DNA of 64,000 nt, taken from Martinezella tropici (GTDB taxonomy: Bacteria; Pseudomonadota; Alphaproteobacteria; Rhizobiales; Rhizobiaceae). Numbering within the stretch: position 1 is the stretch's first letter; each line of letters begins with the position of its first letter. Of the stretch, positions 1 to 8,078 are shown piece by piece. A program made the position numbers and the translations under genes. Below the pieces are notes generated by a model. That model did no database searches. It had not been told where the DNA came from and saw only the letters and a list, made by a program, of their open reading frames with translations. The stretch is taken from assembly GCF_003287875.1 (NCBI RefSeq), contig NZ_QMKK01000054.1:372001-436000 (forward strand). Direction: 5' to 3'.

Positions 1-74
1 ATCCGCAGAAGGCGATGTAAGCCATGGAGATTGGCGGGAGCGGCGACCCTCTCGCTGGCGGCAAGGGCGGAACT

Positions 75-122
75 CCCCTTCTCCCCTCGGGGAGAAGGTG
101 GCCCGAAGGGTCGGATGAGGGG
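75..122. repeat. Palindromic intergenic repeat element
   Basis: The element contains a perfect 10-bp stem with a two-base loop (CCTTCTCCCC at 77-86, GGGGAGAAGG at 89-98), followed by a smaller CCC-GAA-GGG hairpin and a GGATGAGGGG end. Dispersed copies of this kind of element are common between genes in rhizobial genomes (recalled, not searched). It lies directly after the 3' end of phnM and may also act as a transcription terminator or mRNA stabiliser for that leftward gene. Confidence 0.7.
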
Positions 123-123
123 C

Positions 124-1278
124 TCAAAAGCTCTTGATGGAACCGTCAGACCAGACCATTTTGCCGCCGCGGATCGTGCCGCGCACCCGCGGTATTCGGC
201 CGCGCTCGGCGATGACCAGATCGGCGCGTAATCCTTCGGCGATGCGACCGCGGTCGTGTAAGCCGAGCGCCTTTGCTGGGTTGGCGCTTGCGAGCGTAGC
301 GGAGGCGGGAAGGCCGCCCTTGCCGATTTCCGCAAGCGCGATCACGGCCGGCAGAATGGCCGATGGGTGATAGTCGCTGGCAAGAATATCGAGCATGCCG
401 GCTTCATGGGCTTCCCGCGCGGATAGATTGCCCGAATAGGAAAGTCCGCGCAGCGCATTCGGCGCGCCCATGGCCGTTGCCAGCCCGAGCTGCCTCGCCT
501 CTCTTGCCGTTGCGATATTGATCGGAAATTCGCTGATCGCAGCGCCGAGGCTGTGCAGAAGCGCCACCTTTTCGACAGTATCGTCGTCATGGGATGCCAG
601 CACGACGCCATGCTCGCGCGCCAATTCCGACAGGCCGTTGATGATGTCCGTGCCGTCGCCATGTTCGGAGCGGGCAGCCATGCGCTGCTTCACGAGCTCG
701 GCCGCTTGGGCCTCGCTGATCTTCCTTGCCTTCGCCGTGTTGGCGATGTGCAGTTCGATATCGCGGTATTGCCCTTGTCCCGGCGTGTGGTCCATGAGCG
801 AGATCAAGTGGAGCGCACCGGCGTCGATCAGCGTCTTTGCCTCCGTCAAGGCGGGCAGGAAGGTGACTTCGAAGCGGCCATGGATGCGATGATCGATCAA
901 AAGCTCTTCCCGCATCGATACGAGGGTCTGGATCATTGCATGGGTGTGCTCGATGGAGCGGACATGGCCGTAAGTTGCGGGTGTGAAGGCGACGGCGGCA
1001 TAGGCTGTCGTCACACCATTGGCGGCGAGCATTTTATCGAGATCGTAGACGCCGAGTTCGAGCGGCATGCGGACATTGACGCGCGGTTCCACGCATTTCT
1101 CGATCATGTCGCCATGCATGTCGACGAAACCGGGCAGGAGAAACCGGCCGCCGCCATCTATCTCCGCCCCTTGGACAGGCCGTTCGCTGATCTCGGCGAT
1201 CAACCCATTCTCGATCCTGATAGCGCCGCGTTCGATCACGCGGTCCTGCAATATAATTTCGAAATTACTCAGCCACAT
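124..1278 (-). CDS. phnM: PhnM-type ribose-methylphosphonate triphosphate diphosphatase
   Basis: This is an amidohydrolase-fold enzyme of the C-P lyase pathway. In that pathway it releases pyrophosphate from alpha-D-ribose 1-methylphosphonate 5-triphosphate in the cytoplasm. The 384 residues match the usual PhnM length. The N-terminal beta-domain runs into the metal-binding GFVDMHGDMIEK segment near residue 51, and later SHDDDT and SDYHPS motifs fit metal ligands. The start overlaps the end of the phnL remnant by 14 bp, the usual phnL-phnM arrangement. The C-P lyase core genes (phnGHIJK) are not in this window, so the enzyme can only work here if they are elsewhere. Reading frame and family are secure; present function is inferred. 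Confidence 0.9.
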   Translation of the reverse strand: MWLSNFEIILQDRVIERGAIRIENGLIAEISERPVQGAEIDGGGRFLLPGFVDMHGDMIEKCVEPRVNVRMPLELGVYDLDKMLAANGVTTAYAAVAFTPATYGHVRSIEHTHAMIQTLVSMREELLIDHRIHGRFEVTFLPALTEAKTLIDAGALHLISLMDHTPGQGQYRDIELHIANTAKARKISEAQAAELVKQRMAARSEHGDGTDIINGLSELAREHGVVLASHDDDTVEKVALLHSLGAAISEFPINIATAREARQLGLATAMGAPNALRGLSYSGNLSAREAHEAGMLDILASDYHPSAILPAVIALAEIGKGGLPASATLASANPAKALGLHDRGRIAEGLRADLVIAERGRIPRVRGTIRGGKMVWSDGSIKSF

Positions 1279-1606
1279 CGTCTTGCTCGTCCTCGATCTT
1301 GATGGCTTCCAGATGCAATTTCCGGTCGATCAATGCCTTTACATCACTCGGATGGTGAAAGACACCGATCATTGCAATGCCGGACACTTTAAGTTGCGCC
1401 AATCTTTCGACCAGCGCCTTGCGGGCAGCACGATCGGGCGATGCGGTGGGCTCGCCGAGCAGCAGCAGGCGCTGCGGCAGGATGAGCGCGGGGGCCAGAT
1501 TGACCTTCTGCTGCTCGCCACCCGAGAAGGTGGAGGGATAAGTCGACCAAAGCCGTTTCTTGACGCCGAAAGCGTCGAGCCAGTGCCGAGCCTGGGTCAG
1601 GGCTCA
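1265..1606 (-). pseudogene. phnL: Truncated phnL (ABC-ATPase-like C-P lyase subunit)
   Basis: The reading frame ending at 1265 encodes 112 residues that match the C-terminal half of PhnL: an RLW then PSTFSGGEQQKVNL signature region, LLLLGEPTAS, a GVFHHPSD switch-like segment and an acidic end. An in-frame TGA at 1604-1606 closes the frame upstream, and the Walker A half of the roughly 230-residue protein is missing. The Walker B aspartate is glycine (LLLLGEPT instead of LLLLDEPT), and the usual NIAR after the signature reads NLAP. Upstream in another frame is an unrelated 40-odd-residue stretch that may be the 5' end of a lost operon gene. It is a decayed remnant that still overlaps phnM. Confidence 0.85.
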
Positions 1607-1710
1607 GCGCCTGCGCATGGCTATGGGATGCGCTGACCGGAGTGCCGGCCTTCTCCTCGGTCATCATCTTTTCCTCGGGCATTTGGCATTCGCGGGGCGA
1701 GTCTTTAAAT

Positions 1711-1743
1711 ATTCGAATGATGACTACATTCATTCGAATGAAT
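1711..1743. promoter_or_regulatory. Tandem ATTCGAAT palindromes upstream of phnL-phnM
   Basis: A core ATTCGAAT lies at 1711-1718 and a perfect 16-bp palindrome (ATTCATTCGAATGAAT) at 1728-1743. Their centres are 21 bp apart, about two helical turns. The same core occurs beside the phnF-like gene at 2899-2916. They are likely operators for that GntR regulator, controlling the leftward phn transcript. The sequence match is seen; the binding protein is inferred. Confidence 0.7.
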
Positions 1744-1794
1744 TGTCCACGATGTTTTCAGATGTAGGAGCATTTTCTAAGGCGGCGCGAACTT

Positions 1795-2595
1795 TTAGTC
1801 ATCGCGCCGGCGCAGCCATTCCGCCGTGATGCGGCTTGCCTCTCGTGCGGCTGCCGCTGGCGCCCGCCCTTCCAACAAGGCAAAGAGAAAAGATCCCGCG
1901 AACCGGTCGCCGGCGCCGATCGTGTTCGCCGTGTCGACACGCTCGGTGGGTTCAATCTCAACAGGCTTTAAGCCGTCAAACAGGGTGATCGGACGCGCGC
2001 CGTCGGTGAGCACGAGCATTTTCAGACGCGGACCGGCGATCTGGCCGGCGCGCTGCCAGGCAAGCATAAGATCATCCGGAACATCGTCACGCGAGGAGAT
2101 GACATAATCGGCCGGGCGGGGTGTCGCCGGCCGCAGTGGAAATTGTGAGACTACAAGGGGCTGGGCGTCGATCTGTGCGACAAGGCTTTCGTCGAGGGCG
2201 ATAGCGTTGATATAGATGCCGGCGCCTGACAGTGTCCCGGTGGCCGCGAGCGGCTGTGATCGCCCTGTCGGCGCGATGATCGTCCGCTCTCCACTCGGTT
2301 CGAGAAGAATTTCCAGCGGTGTGGTTTCGCCGGCCACCATCATTATGTGGCCGATATCGAAGCCGTGCGCTGCGAGCGACTTGAGCGCTGCTTGCCCTTG
2401 CTCATCCTGCATCAATCGCGAGACGATGGCGACATCGGCTCCCAATTCCAGCAATTGTCGGCCGGTATAGAAGGCGCCGCCGCCGAGACGGGTTATCTGG
2501 GATGAAAATTGTATGCGTCCTCCCCGAGCCAGCGGGGCATCCAGCTGCCATATGCGATCGTGATTTACCGATCCGATTACGATTATCCGGGGCAT
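1795..2595 (-). CDS. PfkB/ribokinase family carbohydrate kinase
   Basis: A 266-residue cytoplasmic kinase of the PfkB family, which transfers the ATP gamma-phosphate to a sugar or nucleoside hydroxyl. The N-terminal IIVIGSVNHD strand and the LGGGAFYTGRQLLELG segment (near residues 37-52) match the first PfkB signature. The C-terminal DTANTIGAGDRFAGSF (near 219-234) is the second signature, with the catalytic Asp in GAGD. It is somewhat shorter than ribokinase. It sits upstream of and co-oriented with phnL'-phnM and shares the intergenic region with phnF, so it may phosphorylate a ribose-type product of phosphonate metabolism. The substrate is not identifiable from sequence. Confidence 0.85.
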   Translation of the reverse strand: MPRIIVIGSVNHDRIWQLDAPLARGGRIQFSSQITRLGGGAFYTGRQLLELGADVAIVSRLMQDEQGQAALKSLAAHGFDIGHIMMVAGETTPLEILLEPSGERTIIAPTGRSQPLAATGTLSGAGIYINAIALDESLVAQIDAQPLVVSQFPLRPATPRPADYVISSRDDVPDDLMLAWQRAGQIAGPRLKMLVLTDGARPITLFDGLKPVEIEPTERVDTANTIGAGDRFAGSFLFALLEGRAPAAAAREASRITAEWLRRRDD

Positions 2596-2727
2596 GCGTC
2601 TGCCTATCTGTCGTCAATGTCTGGTGCCAGCGCGTCTTCGATGAAACGCTGCGCCAGCAGGAAGATCAAGAGAACGGGTCGTGCCCGCGATGAGTTGCCG
2701 ACGATTAAGCAGTGCCATTTATCCTCG

Positions 2728-2759
2728 ATATCCGAATGACTAGAAAAACATTCGGATAT
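2728..2759. promoter_or_regulatory. Perfect inverted repeat, possible operator
   Basis: ATATCCGAATG at 2728-2738 and CATTCGGATAT at 2749-2759 form 11-bp perfect arms around a 10-base A-rich spacer. It lies in the 342-bp intergenic region between the leftward kinase and the rightward phnF. The half-site CGAATG resembles the ATTCGAAT palindromes nearby, but the architecture is split. It could be a second operator type or a hairpin. I see no gene in 2596-2937. Confidence 0.5.
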
Positions 2760-2898
2760 TTACCTAATCGTGAGGAATGACGCACCTGTGAAAGGAGATA
2801 TGGTTAAATGCCAAATATACTCGCTGAATCGGCCTCAGTAGTTGTTCGTAGGATTTCGGCTACTGGACGGAGATTGAAAACGATGTTGTAGCCGATAT

Positions 2899-2916
2899 AT
2901 ATCATTCGAATGATAT
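2899..2916. promoter_or_regulatory. 18-bp palindrome upstream of phnF
   Basis: ATATCATTCGAATGATAT is a perfect 18-bp palindrome ending 21 bp before the phnF start codon. Its core equals the palindromes at 1711-1743. The position fits autoregulation by the adjacent GntR protein. Binding is inferred. Confidence 0.75.
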
Positions 2917-2937
2917 GATTGAATTCGGAAAGCAGGC

Positions 2938-3696
2938 ATGGAGAAAAAGTCGCCGCACGGGCAATGGCAACAGGTCGAGAGCGATATTGCCGAGGATATT
3001 CTGACCGGACGCCTGTTACCCAAGGCGCAGCTTCCGACGGAATCAGACCTGATGGAACGTTTCGGCGTCGGCCGCCACAGCATAAGGCGCGCCATTTCCC
3101 GTCTCGAAAGCCGGGGGCTCGTGCTGGTCGAGCAGGGGCGCGGAACCTTTGTCAGGGATAGTCGCCTCGATTACCGCCTGTCGGAACGCACGCGCTTTTC
3201 CCAGAACCTGCTCGATCAGGGCAGGGAGCCGCTTGGACAGGCCATTCACGAAGAGGTGGTTCCTGCCTCCGAGATGATCGCGGAGGCCTTGCGGCTTCCC
3301 CGTGGCGAACCCGTCTACCATATCGTCCGGCGCTGCTTTGCCGACGAGGAGCCGATCAACTATTCGCATGCCTATTATCCGGTGCGTCGCTTTCCGGGCT
3401 TCGACGAGGCGCGCCGCAGCGGGCGAAGCGTGACCGTCATTCTGGCCGAATACGGCATTCCCGACTATATCCGCCTGCGCACCGACATCATCGTCCGTCT
3501 GCCGACGAGCGAGGAGGCCAAGCAGCTCTGCCAGCCCATGTCTCAGCCGGTGGCCGTGTCGAGAAAGGTGGACGTCGATCTCAAGGGCACGCCGATCTCC
3601 TATTCCGAGTCTGTATGGCCGGGTGAGCGCATCCAATTCTCGATCGATAATACCAGCCAGCTTCTGGACGTACTTGCGCGCGGCGATGCGGACTGA
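2938..3696 (+). CDS. phnF: PhnF-type GntR/HutC-family transcription regulator
   Basis: A 252-residue regulator with an N-terminal winged helix (about residues 10-75, including LPTESDLMERFGVGRHSIRRA and an EQGRGTFV wing) and a C-terminal UTRA ligand-binding domain (about 95-240). This is the HutC/PhnF branch of GntR. It is expected to repress phosphonate or sugar-phosphonate genes until a ligand binds. Divergence from the kinase-phnL'-phnM side, and the same palindrome in front of both transcription units, support a local regulon. The operators are older evidence than the genes: the C-P lyase core it would control is absent from this window. The family is secure; the phnF name comes from context. 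Confidence 0.8.
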   Translation: MEKKSPHGQWQQVESDIAEDILTGRLLPKAQLPTESDLMERFGVGRHSIRRAISRLESRGLVLVEQGRGTFVRDSRLDYRLSERTRFSQNLLDQGREPLGQAIHEEVVPASEMIAEALRLPRGEPVYHIVRRCFADEEPINYSHAYYPVRRFPGFDEARRSGRSVTVILAEYGIPDYIRLRTDIIVRLPTSEEAKQLCQPMSQPVAVSRKVDVDLKGTPISYSESVWPGERIQFSIDNTSQLLDVLARGDAD

Positions 3697-3792
3697 GTGG
3701 ATCAGTTTCGCGCGGCTTGCACCCGTCCGACGCCGAATGACGCCCCCGCTGCGATATGCTAATATAATGGCCTGTGAGGTGCGCAGGGGATC

Positions 3793-4611
3793 ATGGCAAT
3801 GTTGGAGACGGACAAGGTATTTGCCGGCTCGATTCCGGAAAATTACGACCGCCATATGGTGCCGCTGATTTTCGAGCCTTACGCCGCGGATCTTGCACGA
3901 CGGGCCGCGTCGCTGGCGCCGATCGCCGTCTTGGAAATTGCCGCGGGAACCGGTGCGGTCACCCGCGCATTGACGCCTAAACTATCCGACAGTGCAAGCT
4001 ATGTCGTCACCGACCTCAATCAGCCGATGCTGGACTATGCCGCCTCGCGACAGGCTCCCGACAGCCGCATCACTTGGCGGCAGGCGGATGCCATGACGCT
4101 GCCGTTTGAAAATGCGGCCTTCGATCTCGTCCTTTGCCAATTCGGCGCGATGTTCTTTCCAGATCGTATCGCGGCTTATCGCGAAGCAAAGCGCGTTTTG
4201 AAGCCGGGAGGACATTTCCTCTTCAACGTCTGGGATCGCATCGAGGAGAATATCTTCGCCGATGATGTGACGAACGCGCTGGCCCGCATTTTCCCGAACG
4301 ATCCGCCGCGCTTTCTGGCACGCACCCCGCATGGCTATCACGATGTGGACCGGATTCGCAGCGATCTCGAGAATGCCAGCTTCACCGATGTGGTGATCGA
4401 AACGAGAGCCGAACAGAGCCGTGCATCCTCACCGCGCCTTCCGGCCGTAGCCTATTGTCAGGGAACGCTTCTTCGCAACGAAATCGAGGCCAGAGAAGCG
4501 GGAAGCCTGGAGGCTGCAACCGCCTGCGCGGCATCTGCGATCGCCGACAGACATGGCAATGGCGAAGTTGCTGCGAAAATTCAGGCACATATCATCCTGG
4601 CCACCGCCTAA
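3793..4611 (+). CDS. Class I SAM-dependent methyltransferase
   Basis: A 272-residue cytoplasmic methyltransferase of the Methyltransf_11/UbiE-like group. Motif I reads VLEIAAGTGAVTRAL (about residues 45-59), followed by VVTDLNQPML with the acidic ribose-binding position, ADAMTLPF, and FDLVLCQFGAMFFPDR. The later RVLKPGGHFLFNVWD is the typical post-I segment. The substrate is not recognisable. The gene stands alone behind phnF with a 96-bp gap, and a promoter could lie in that gap. Confidence 0.8.
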   Translation: MAMLETDKVFAGSIPENYDRHMVPLIFEPYAADLARRAASLAPIAVLEIAAGTGAVTRALTPKLSDSASYVVTDLNQPMLDYAASRQAPDSRITWRQADAMTLPFENAAFDLVLCQFGAMFFPDRIAAYREAKRVLKPGGHFLFNVWDRIEENIFADDVTNALARIFPNDPPRFLARTPHGYHDVDRIRSDLENASFTDVVIETRAEQSRASSPRLPAVAYCQGTLLRNEIEAREAGSLEAATACAASAIADRHGNGEVAAKIQAHIILATA

Positions 4612-4748
4612 TCCGTCTCGTGCTGCAAGCTTAACTGAAGAATAACTATGATTTAAAGCAAGTCTGCCGAATTTAGCGCGCGGCGACGAGTTGTTATATC
4701 CTCCGGGTCATAAATAGAGATCGAAGACGATATTTACTGAGATTTCTT

Positions 4749-5912
4749 GTGGGATTTTATAGGGAAATACTTGAGGGGCCGGCCGTCGGCAGTAATGCCG
4801 GCAAGTCATCGCGCCTGCTGTCGAATCTTCAGGTGTTGCGTGCGCTCGCCGCCTTGTCCGTCGTCGTTGCTCACGCCTTGCACGAGACCGAGATACTGGC
4901 CGGGGCGACAGGGCGGGCAGCGGTCGACGGCTCTGCATGGAATCTCGGTTTCGGGGTGGATATATTCTTCGTCCTCTCCGGCTTCATCATGACCCATACC
5001 GCTGCTTCGGAATTCGGCAAGAGCGGCGCTCCATTGCGTTTCTTCCTGCGGCGCTGCGCCCGCGTGATCCCGCTCTATTGGCTGCTGACGAGCCTTATGC
5101 TTATCGGCGCGCTCGTAGCACCCTCGCTGCTGGCTGTTCCTATCGGTTCCGTGTCTCATGTCCTGGCATCCTATGTCTTCATTCCGTCCGGGCGTGGTGC
5201 GGATGAGATCAGGCCGGTGCTCGCGCTCGCCTGGACGCTGAACTACGAGATGCTGTTCTATGTGTTCTTTGCGGCCGCACTCCTGCTGCCGATAAGGCTG
5301 GGTCTCGTCTGGCTGTCGGTGCTGATGTCAGGCATGGCGCTTATCGGAAGGCTCGTCGATCTCAGCCATGTCCAGATAGCCTTCTGGACGAGCCCGATCA
5401 TTCTGGAGTTCCTCTTCGGTGTCTATGTCGCCCTGATCTTTCGCAGCGGCATCAGGATCGGCGGTGCAGCGGCGGTCGGGCTCATGGCCATCGGTCTTCT
5501 CGGCTTTGTACGCATCTCCACCCCTTGGGATGATGCGGCTTTGCCGCAATTCCTGCGAAGCGGCCTACCCGCGGCACTATTCGTTCTTGCAGCCGCAATC
5601 GGCCCCGTCCTGCCTCAGAGGAGTCTCGTTCTTTGGGGTGTCGCCCTAGGCGATGCCTCCTATAGCCTCTATCTTGCGCACCCCTTTATTCTGCGGCCAA
5701 TGCGAGCCATCTGGGCAAAAGCGCTTGGCGGGGCTCTTCCTCTTGGTTTGTTCGTTGTCGCTGCGACGAGCGTCGCCGCCATGTCTGCACTGGCACTCTT
5801 CAGAGGCGTCGAAAAGCCGCTCACGAGCTACGTCCAGAGCTTGGTGCTGCGCGCAGCACCGCGAAAGCGCATATCGGCAACCCTTTCGGCAGCCGACACT
5901 GAAAGCCTCTAA
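4749..5912 (+). CDS. Acyltransferase family 3 membrane protein
   Basis: A 387-residue polytopic inner-membrane O-acyltransferase (Acyl_transf_3; OafA/ExoZ-like), which acetylates or acylates envelope polysaccharides. The N-terminal NLQVLRALAALSVVVAHALHE holds the conserved Arg and His of the first membrane helix. GVDIFFVLSGFIM and FFLRRCARVIPLYWLL follow in the standard order, with about ten membrane segments overall. The GTG at 4749 gives the best fit to family length, but no strong ribosome site precedes it. No sugar-polymer operon surrounds it, so the acceptor is unknown. Confidence 0.85.
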   Translation: MGFYREILEGPAVGSNAGKSSRLLSNLQVLRALAALSVVVAHALHETEILAGATGRAAVDGSAWNLGFGVDIFFVLSGFIMTHTAASEFGKSGAPLRFFLRRCARVIPLYWLLTSLMLIGALVAPSLLAVPIGSVSHVLASYVFIPSGRGADEIRPVLALAWTLNYEMLFYVFFAAALLLPIRLGLVWLSVLMSGMALIGRLVDLSHVQIAFWTSPIILEFLFGVYVALIFRSGIRIGGAAAVGLMAIGLLGFVRISTPWDDAALPQFLRSGLPAALFVLAAAIGPVLPQRSLVLWGVALGDASYSLYLAHPFILRPMRAIWAKALGGALPLGLFVVAATSVAAMSALALFRGVEKPLTSYVQSLVLRAAPRKRISATLSAADTESL

Positions 5913-6004
5913 ACAAGCTAAAGCGATTCATAAATCGGATTCGAAATGCGACAACGGTTCGCCCGTCCCGCCGATCTATATTCTTGCGGCAGCTATCCTG
6001 CCGT

Positions 6005-6937
6005 TCAATCGGCCCATTCGGGATCGGTCGTAAAAGCGATCGTCAGCCAGCGGTCCGGGCCTTCGTCGCCGATCGCCTCGCCGATCTCGTCGCGGATATG
6101 GTCCCACTCCTCCAGCTTCTTCGCCGGTCCGTCCGGTGGCACGATGAAGTAGAGCTCGATCTGCTTGCCGCGGCCGACGCGGGCGACATAGGAGCGATAG
6201 GATTTAAAATTATAGCGTTGGACGATGTCGGTGGCGACGCGATCGACATGTTCCCGCAGATCGGAAGGCGTCACGAGCAGGATATCGGCAAAGGCCTGCT
6301 TGATCGTTCCGATCGGCATGGGGATGACGATGAGGCAGACGAGAGAGAGCGCAATGGGATCGACATAGGGTGACATCCATTCCAGGCTCGTCCCCTGAAT
6401 GAAAAAGCCGAAGATGAAGGCGAGCAGCAGCGCCCCGCTGAGGCAGCCTGTCATTACCCAGGCCTTGGCATCGAGCGCAATGAAACTGGACCTCAGCGTT
6501 TCGTTCGCACGCCTGCCATAGGCGGCCATCAGGAAGGCGATGATCATGGTCAGCACCGCATAGATGATGGCATGATCGAAGGAGAGGTGCCGGCCGCCGG
6601 CCATGATGCTGCCGATCGCGTTGATCAGGGCATAGACCGCAGCCCCGGTCAGCAGGACGCCATTGAGTCCGAGCACCATGGGTTCGAGATGCCAGAAGCC
6701 CATGGTGAAATGCTTGGCGAACCTGCCGCCCGCCGCCGTGTTCGTTGCGGAGGACACGATCAGGTTGGAGACGATCAGTGCAACGATCGTCATGCTCGCA
6801 TCCGTGAGTGCGTAGACGCCGTCGAAGACGATCGCATAGGAGCCGGAGAGAAGACCGAAGACAATGCCGGCGACCGCCAGAACGAACGTCACGATAATGG
6901 AGATGCGCAGGACGCTTTGTTCGGTTGTCACTTTCAA
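6005..6937 (-). CDS. Cation diffusion facilitator-like transporter
   Basis: A 310-residue inner-membrane protein resembling CDF metal/proton exchangers, with about six hydrophobic helices followed by a cytoplasmic domain of about 90 residues. Helix 2 reads FDGVYALTDASM, parallel to the DGxHSxxDA motif of CDF proteins but with Tyr for His. The helix-5 counterpart, LDAKAWVMTGCLS, lacks a clear HxxxD metal pair. It may belong to a divergent CDF subgroup, or its substrate coordination may differ. The neighbours give no metal clue. Confidence 0.75.
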   Translation of the reverse strand: MKVTTEQSVLRISIIVTFVLAVAGIVFGLLSGSYAIVFDGVYALTDASMTIVALIVSNLIVSSATNTAAGGRFAKHFTMGFWHLEPMVLGLNGVLLTGAAVYALINAIGSIMAGGRHLSFDHAIIYAVLTMIIAFLMAAYGRRANETLRSSFIALDAKAWVMTGCLSGALLLAFIFGFFIQGTSLEWMSPYVDPIALSLVCLIVIPMPIGTIKQAFADILLVTPSDLREHVDRVATDIVQRYNFKSYRSYVARVGRGKQIELYFIVPPDGPAKKLEEWDHIRDEIGEAIGDEGPDRWLTIAFTTDPEWAD

Positions 6938-7074
6938 TCTCCGGAGAGAGGCTGGTCAGCGGTTCAGATAAACTTGCATACACGCCAGACTTCTATCGTG
7001 TCATGTGGCCCGAGCCAATCCGAGCCATGATAGCGAGGGACTCTCCCTATATGGTGACAGAATGCGTTGTTCGA

Positions 7075-7956
7075 TCAGGGCTCGCGCGGCCGAGCGCTCT
7101 GACCCTGCCGCCTGAATTCGCTCGGCGTGACGCCAACCAGTTTTTTGAAATCCCGGGCGAAGTGGAAGGGATCTGGATAGCCGCATTGGGCGGCGATCCT
7201 GCCGATCTGCTCGTCGGTTACGACAAGCAAACGCTTCGCGGCGTTCACGCGCTCGTGGCGGAGCCAATCGACAGGTGTTGTCCCCATTCTCTGACGGAAG
7301 CGGCGAAAAAGCTGCGCTTGGCTTAGATGGGCGGCGATGGCGAGTTCATCCACCGACCAGGGGCGGCTGAGGTCGGCGCGGACCAATTCCATGACCCGCT
7401 GCAATCGCTGGACGGCGCCGCTCAGCTCGCCATGTTCCGCGCGCGCGGAAACCAGAAGCGAGATCAATTGTGCGAGCAGGGCAAAACAGTGACTGTCGGA
7501 GAGGAAACTGCCAGTTTCCACGTTTCGGAGGATGCCTTCGAACAGCGCCTGCGGATCGCGTGGGTTAGAAATGGCGAAGACCGGATTGGCGATCACGCCG
7601 AGGCTGTCGAACAGTGTGTCGAGCCCGTGCCCTGCGAACCCCAGCCAGAGATAAGACCAGTGCGAATGATGCGGCTCGCAACGATGTGAATACAGCATCG
7701 AGGAATCCAGCCATGCGATCGTTCCTTCACAGAGAGCGCTTGAGAGACCGTTGACCTGCAGCAGGCCTTTTCCGCTGAGGGTCAGGATGAGAGTGTGCTG
7801 GTTGAAACGATGGGCGATCGGCATTTCCTCGGGCGTGCAGATGCGGCGCCCCGCGGCGAGAAGCGCATAGGGAAGGGCGCGGGACAGCCTGCCCGGCGTC
7901 TGAAAGAAGACGTCATCCAGAGGGTAAATATCATCTGGGATTGCTTCATCTGTCAT
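7075..7956 (-). CDS. AraC-family transcription regulator
   Basis: A 293-residue regulator with an N-terminal cupin-type sensing region (roughly residues 40-160) and a C-terminal double helix-turn-helix. The DNA-binding part contains WSVDELAIAAHLSQAQLFRRF and later IGRIAAQCGYPDPFHFARDFKK, with GVTPSEFRRQ closing the domain. It is divergent from the cytochrome P450 gene across about 120 bp, so it is probably that operon's activator, responding to the P450 substrate or product. The ligand is unknown. Confidence 0.88.
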   Translation of the reverse strand: MTDEAIPDDIYPLDDVFFQTPGRLSRALPYALLAAGRRICTPEEMPIAHRFNQHTLILTLSGKGLLQVNGLSSALCEGTIAWLDSSMLYSHRCEPHHSHWSYLWLGFAGHGLDTLFDSLGVIANPVFAISNPRDPQALFEGILRNVETGSFLSDSHCFALLAQLISLLVSARAEHGELSGAVQRLQRVMELVRADLSRPWSVDELAIAAHLSQAQLFRRFRQRMGTTPVDWLRHERVNAAKRLLVVTDEQIGRIAAQCGYPDPFHFARDFKKLVGVTPSEFRRQGQSARPREP

Positions 7957-8078
7957 GTCGTCAGGTCTTATCCGGAGATGAGAGTTTTATCCATATAGCT
8001 GCGGCTGGCATCCATGTCTTTTCGCCGTTCGACGCTGTAATCTGTGGCCGATGAACCAGAATGGACGAGGTCCTGATC

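Noticed and set aside
31-370. Forward frames over the phnM end
   Set aside because: They are shadows of phnM and the palindromic repeat; no start, codon use or family supports them.
1389-1733. 114-codon leftward frame starting MNVVIIRIFKDS
   Set aside because: Its second half is the phnL remnant read in another frame; the first part has no recognisable family.
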